In this document: piece after piece, positions 5,160 through 8,369 of the stretch
Layout: each line of letters begins with the position of its first letter
Position numbering within the stretch: the first letter of the stretch is position 1
Assembly (NCBI GenBank): GCA_964458125.1
Contig: CAYWHE010000186.1
Location: forward strand, 1 to 8,369
Source of the DNA: CAYWHE01 sp964458125
Lineage (GTDB): Bacteria; Bacteroidota; Bacteroidia; AKYH767-A; OLB10
Direction: 5' to 3'
Length of the DNA stretch: 8,369 bases
Notes under the pieces: model-generated
Seen by the model: only the letters and a program-made list of their open reading frames with translations
The model's database searches: none
What the model was told of the DNA's origin: nothing
Program-made: the position numbers and the translations under genes

Positions 5160-7514
5160 TTAAAACGGTCGCATGATGGTAATACCAAATGGAATATTAT
5201 TTTCAAGAAGCCCATAATCACCAGCATCCACATAACCATCACCGTTTATATCATCTACATGATAGACACCTGAAATGCCCAAGGGTATGGTATTTTCCAT
5301 TTCACCATAATCAGAAGCATCGATATACCCGTCCTGAACGCCCTGCAGGTTACCATCTGAAAGATCACCGCTCCAGAGCGCATATTTTCCAGGAGCAACA
5401 TTAACCTGGTTACTTCCATAAGCCTGGGATGAAGCCGTGGTAAAATCATAACTGGTTACAGCGCTGAACAGGATGGAATCACCACTCCATGTTTCCATGA
5501 CATTCCTGTGTTTGACCACGATGTAATAATAGTTCCCTTCAGCGCTTCCCGGAAATGTACAGGAAAGCGTTCCATTTGTTTTTACTATTCCCGTATTGCT
5601 GTATGCGGCTGAAAGGAGATTGGAGCCTGAATAAAGTTCGATGCGTGCGGAATCACAATCGGATGAATTGCCGCTATAGCCCAGCAAATACAACGGATTC
5701 GACAGGCTATCACCGGTTATAAAAAATCCCTGAATATAAAACTTCAGGTTCAGTGTAATCAGGCATTGGTTGACTGCAACGGCGGTCGTATCCGATGAAA
5801 CACAATTATTGGAATCCGTAACCGTCAGCATATAATTTCCGGCATGGGCAAGCACCGCAGAACTGATAACCGGGTTGGCAGATGAGGAAGTATAACCACC
5901 CGGACCATTCCAGGCCCAGGTGTAAGCACCGGTACCTCCATTGACAACAGAAGAAAGATTAATGGGATATCCCACGCACACTGGTCCATTATTACCGGCG
6001 GCCACAGACAGCTGGGCGGGTTGTGAAATGTTTCCGCTGACCACGACGGTACAACCATTTGCATCCTGTACGGTAAAGGAAAAGGGGCCTGCGGAAACGG
6101 CATGGGGGCCGTCATTGGCATAGGGTGGCGTGCCTCCGAAAGCGGTAATGACAACGGTCGTTGAATCGCCGAAACACAGTATACTGCCCTCCGTTTTGGA
6201 AGTCGTTAAGGGCGCAGGCTCGCCAATCGTTCCGCTCACCGCCACACTGCATCCGTTTGCATCCGTAACGGTGAATGAATAAGGGCCTGCTGAAACGGTA
6301 TGTGATCCATCATTGGCATAAGGTGGCGTGCCTCCTGAAGCAGAAATAACAACCGTTGTCGATCCGCCATTGCAGGCTATACTTCCTTCGGTCTTCACTG
6401 CTGAAAGTACGGGAGGCTGGGTAACCGTCACGGATACGGAAGCGGCACAGCCGTTATTGTCACTGATATTATACAGGACAGTTCCTGGAAACTGGGTATA
6501 CGTTCCGGCTCCGGTATAGGGCGGTGTACCTCCGCTCCCGGTGATGGTCACCGTTGAACTTCCACCATTACATAAAACAGGGGTATGTGATTCCAGGGCA
6601 ACTACAGTGGTCACGGTGGCCGAATTGGTAAGTATGCTTCCTCCGCAACTATAGCCAACCGCGCAACGGAACTGACAATTGTTGTCCGACGCTGTTACCG
6701 GGCTAAGCGTATACGTTGCAGCGGTGGCTCCACTTATATTGGTATATCCGCTGCCGCAATTACGCTGCCATTGATAGGTCAGTGACCCTCCTGCCGGAAA
6801 GGCCGGAGGTGAAGCTGACACGGAAAACACTGCATTATTACCGCTGCAGACAAAAAGTGATGCCGGCTGAGTCGCCAGGTTCGGGCTGTTATTATCATAG
6901 GGACTAACCGGGCTTTTGCCATCTGCATCCGTATTGGTCCACATTTCGCCATTAAAGGTTGGATTACCGGCCGATTGGGGCGGATAAAAACTTAAAGAAC
7001 CGCATAGGCTGTCCCAAATAATGACTTCCGTCCGGAGCCTTAACATGGGTAAGGGTAAGGGTACGTAATTGAACTGAAGATCGGGAGCGGCACAACCAAA
7101 ACCAAGAAATCCAAGGAGTCGTACACGAGCGATACGCAGCGGAACAGGAGTGACAACGGTTGGGATGGAGCATACGGCTGTATTAAATCCCATATTGACG
7201 ACCTTATCGGTATTGTTCCATTGAAACGATCCGTTATATCCGCTCCCCGATAACTGGCTGCTTCCGGCAACCATGGTACAACCAATGGTTGGATTTGCGC
7301 CCACAAAAGCCGGGCTGACGTAAATTCCTGCCTGGAAACTTTTTAAATCAAAACTGGTCGTGGATCCGGTAGCCCTGATCATGATATCAAACTCATAATT
7401 CGTAAAGGTGGTTAATGAATCATTGGTAATGTAAATATCATATGTTGGATTCTGTGCATAACCCCAGGTTGAGGCTGCAAAGAAAAACCAGATAATTACA
7501 ATTTGCTTCTTCAT
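5160..7514 (-). CDS. Secreted multi-domain SprB-repeat protein with a dockerin-like C-terminus
   Basis: A 784-residue extracellular protein. A signal peptide (1-20, GYA|QN) is followed by an N-terminal beta-rich domain (22-172; C115, C141 and C171), related to that of the next gene through shared NDS, YEFD and CA(A)PDLxF motifs. An Ig-like domain follows (about 214-303; C223, W249, C284), then a SprB-like repeat (304-367), two 66-residue repeats (368-433 and 434-499), a PKD/Ig-like domain (500-583) and a module of about 200 residues (584-784). That module has LNLKFYIQG near its start, YYYIVVKHRNVMETWSGDS in the middle, and two dockerin-like loops near the end (717-735 and 755-766), finishing MRPF. 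No T9SS type A domain is visible, so the export route is uncertain. The module recurs, from memory, at the ends of many Bacteroidota surface proteins. It starts 21 nt after the upstream gene. Function unknown; surface adhesion or assembly is inference. Confidence 0.85.
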   Translation of the reverse strand: MKKQIVIIWFFFAASTWGYAQNPTYDIYITNDSLTTFTNYEFDIMIRATGSTTSFDLKSFQAGIYVSPAFVGANPTIGCTMVAGSSQLSGSGYNGSFQWNNTDKVVNMGFNTAVCSIPTVVTPVPLRIARVRLLGFLGFGCAAPDLQFNYVPLPLPMLRLRTEVIIWDSLCGSLSFYPPQSAGNPTFNGEMWTNTDADGKSPVSPYDNNSPNLATQPASLFVCSGNNAVFSVSASPPAFPAGGSLTYQWQRNCGSGYTNISGATAATYTLSPVTASDNNCQFRCAVGYSCGGSILTNSATVTTVVALESHTPVLCNGGSSTVTITGSGGTPPYTGAGTYTQFPGTVLYNISDNNGCAASVSVTVTQPPVLSAVKTEGSIACNGGSTTVVISASGGTPPYANDGSHTVSAGPYSFTVTDANGCSVAVSGTIGEPAPLTTSKTEGSILCFGDSTTVVITAFGGTPPYANDGPHAVSAGPFSFTVQDANGCTVVVSGNISQPAQLSVAAGNNGPVCVGYPINLSSVVNGGTGAYTWAWNGPGGYTSSSANPVISSAVLAHAGNYMLTVTDSNNCVSSDTTAVAVNQCLITLNLKFYIQGFFITGDSLSNPLYLLGYSGNSSDCDSARIELYSGSNLLSAAYSNTGIVKTNGTLSCTFPGSAEGNYYYIVVKHRNVMETWSGDSILFSAVTSYDFTTASSQAYGSNQVNVAPGKYALWSGDLSDGNLQGVQDGYIDASDYGEMENTIPLGISGVYHVDDINGDGYVDAGDYGLLENNIPFGITIMRPF
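5196..5375 (-). other. Dockerin-like paired calcium-loop repeats of the 784-residue protein
   Basis: Residues 714-773. The second loop is canonical: D755, N757, D759, Y761, D763 and D766 fill EF-hand positions 1, 3, 5, 7, 9 and 12, followed by YGLLENN. The first loop has D728-G-Y-I-D732 and D735 but is lengthened after D717 by the segment SDGNLQGVQ, so its early ligands are displaced. A type I dockerin also consists of two such loops with helices. Calcium binding is likely for the second loop and uncertain for the first. Confidence 0.7.
6018..6413 (-). repeat. Two tandem 198-bp repeats matching those of the downstream gene
   Basis: Residues 368-433 and 434-499 are two 66-residue units with the same core as the three units at 3156-3749 (KTEGSI, GGTPPYANDG, HxVSAGPxSFTV, DANGC). 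The two agree by hand at about 47 of 66 residues, so they are more diverged from each other than the three downstream copies. Both genes therefore share a repeat family about 2.3 kb apart in direct orientation. Confidence 0.88.
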
Positions 7515-7535
7515 GTTGAAGGATTTAAACTGAAT

Positions 7536-8144
7536 TTAAAATGGCCGTTGAATAGTTAATCCGTAGGGAATATTATTTTCCATCAAACCATAATCTGACG
7601 CATCCACATAACCGTCACCGGTTACATCGTCAACGTGGTAAACACCTGAAATTCCAAGGGGTATGGTATTTTCCATTTCCCCGTAATCGGAAGCATCGAT
7701 ATATCCATCGTGTACACCTTGCGTTATGCCATCGGAAATATCACCGCTGTAGATGGCCCATTTGCCGGGCGCAACCAGAATCATGTTGCTGCCATATGCC
7801 TGTGCGGCTGCGGTTGTAAAATCGTAGTTGGTGACGGGACCCATCAGTATCGAATCCCCGCTCCAGGTTTCCAGTGCATTCAGATGTTTGATTACGATAT
7901 AATAGTAATTACCGGATGCAGCAGCAGGGAACGTGCAGGTCATGTTCCCGTTTGTATGGAAAATACCCTTAAAGGTATATGCTGCAGCATAGAGATTGCT
8001 TCCGGAATAAAGCTCGATGGTTGCGGTATCAGAAATAGTGGCATCCCCCGTATAGCCAAGCAGGTTCAGAATGTTATTCATCGTGTCACCAGGAATAAAA
8101 TACCCCTGGATGAAGAACTTCAGGTTCAGGTTGACTGTCCCGCA
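7536..8144 (-). repeat. Paralogous C-terminal module, second copy at 5160-5765
   Basis: About 200 residues of this gene align end to end with residues 584-784 of the next gene, with the final 71 residues matching in length without gaps. The block holds a beta-rich part with ELYSGSNL and ETWSGDS motifs and the dockerin-like pair. The two copies lie in direct orientation about 2.4 kb apart. DNA identity is clear but lower than protein identity, indicating an old duplication kept by selection. Confidence 0.88.
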
Positions 8145-8369
8145 TGCATTTACGGTAACCGTTACGGTGGAGGTAGCTGTACATCCATTGGCATTTGTAC
8201 CGGTAACAGTGTAAGTGGTGGTAGCTGCCGGTGATACATTCTGTACTGCTCCGCTCAAGCTGCCAGGCATCCAGGTATACGTTACAGCTCCCGTAGCTGT
8301 GAGCGTGGTGGAGCCTCCTGAACAGATGCTCACATCGCTGCCAGCGCTAACAATCATTACGGGTGGCTG
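7536..8369 (-). CDS. C-terminal part of a secreted protein with a dockerin-like tail (5' end beyond the window)
   Basis: Partial gene: 277 residues are visible and the frame is still open at the right edge (codons for QPPV precede the first ATG at 8357), so that ATG is internal. The visible part begins with a PKD/Ig-like domain (VSICSGGSTTLTATGA, then TTYTVTGTNANGCTAT). It then has the same module of about 200 residues as the next gene, from NLNLKFFIQGYF through YYYIVIKHLNALETWSGDS to two dockerin-like loops and QRPF. In the second loop the position-3 ligand is Thr instead of Asn. No T9SS type A domain is present. The stop lies 21 nt before the next gene, so the two are probably co-transcribed. 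The full length, signal peptide and upstream domains cannot be seen. Function is not known; a cell-surface protein is the best description. Confidence 0.85.
   Translation of the reverse strand, partial: QPPVMIVSAGSDVSICSGGSTTLTATGAVTYTWMPGSLSGAVQNVSPAATTTYTVTGTNANGCTATSTVTVTVNACGTVNLNLKFFIQGYFIPGDTMNNILNLLGYTGDATISDTATIELYSGSNLYAAAYTFKGIFHTNGNMTCTFPAAASGNYYYIVIKHLNALETWSGDSILMGPVTNYDFTTAAAQAYGSNMILVAPGKWAIYSGDISDGITQGVHDGYIDASDYGEMENTIPLGISGVYHVDDVTGDGYVDASDYGLMENNIPYGLTIQRPF
7572..7751 (-). other. Dockerin-like paired calcium-loop repeats of the partial protein
   Basis: The first loop region reads SGDISDGITQGVHDGYID then ASD, and the second DDVTGDGYVDASDYG. Each is followed by an MEN-containing helix start. 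Spacing and the lengthened first loop match the 784-residue protein exactly. The second loop keeps Asp at positions 1, 5, 9 and 12. Confidence 0.68.

Noticed and set aside
7710..8234. A 174-codon rightward open frame opposite the rightmost gene
   Set aside because: It is antisense to a clearly conserved domain module, rich in Cys and Gly, and shows no family resemblance; it is a by-product of codon bias.
8355..8357. ATG at 8357 as the start of the rightmost gene
   Set aside because: The frame stays open upstream to the window edge (QPPV before the Met) and the Met lies inside a beta-sandwich domain without a signal peptide, so it is internal.

Overview
The window looks like a chromosomal piece from a Bacteroidota bacterium, most likely near the Chitinophagales/Sphingobacteriales side, although the sequence does not fix the genus. 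The signs are large secreted proteins built from SprB-type repeats, a type A C-terminal sorting domain of the type IX secretion system (T9SS), starts without Shine-Dalgarno sequences, and a possible Bacteroidota -7 promoter box (TAnnTTTG).

Layout, left to right. Positions 1-251 hold no gene I can support. A LuxC-type acyl-CoA reductase runs leftward (252-1295). A 154-bp divergent intergenic region separates it from a rightward DinB/YfiT-like putative metal-binding protein (1450-1893). A perfect 10-bp-stem hairpin (1917-1944), flanked by A and T runs, appears to be a shared bidirectional terminator for the DinB gene and the large leftward cluster that fills the rest of the window.

That cluster has three tightly spaced leftward genes, read right to left: a C-terminal fragment of a secreted protein (7536 to beyond 8369), a 784-residue secreted protein (5160-7514) and a 1051-residue secreted protein (1965-5120). 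The gaps are 21 and 39 nt, so they are probably one operon whose promoter lies beyond the right edge. The 784- and 1051-residue proteins share a signal peptide, a related N-terminal beta-rich domain with three matching cysteines, an Ig-like domain, and the same 66-residue SprB-type repeat (two clear copies in one, three in tandem in the other). The fragment and the 784-residue protein share a C-terminal module of about 200 residues ending in a dockerin-like pair of calcium-loop repeats and the tail RPF. Only the last gene carries a recognisable T9SS sorting domain.

The most interesting theme is this split in C-terminal design inside one operon: two products end in dockerin-like EF-hand pairs and one ends in a T9SS sorting domain. 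A surface assembly of the three products is a reasonable hypothesis, but nothing in the sequence proves it. The reductase and DinB genes look unrelated to it.
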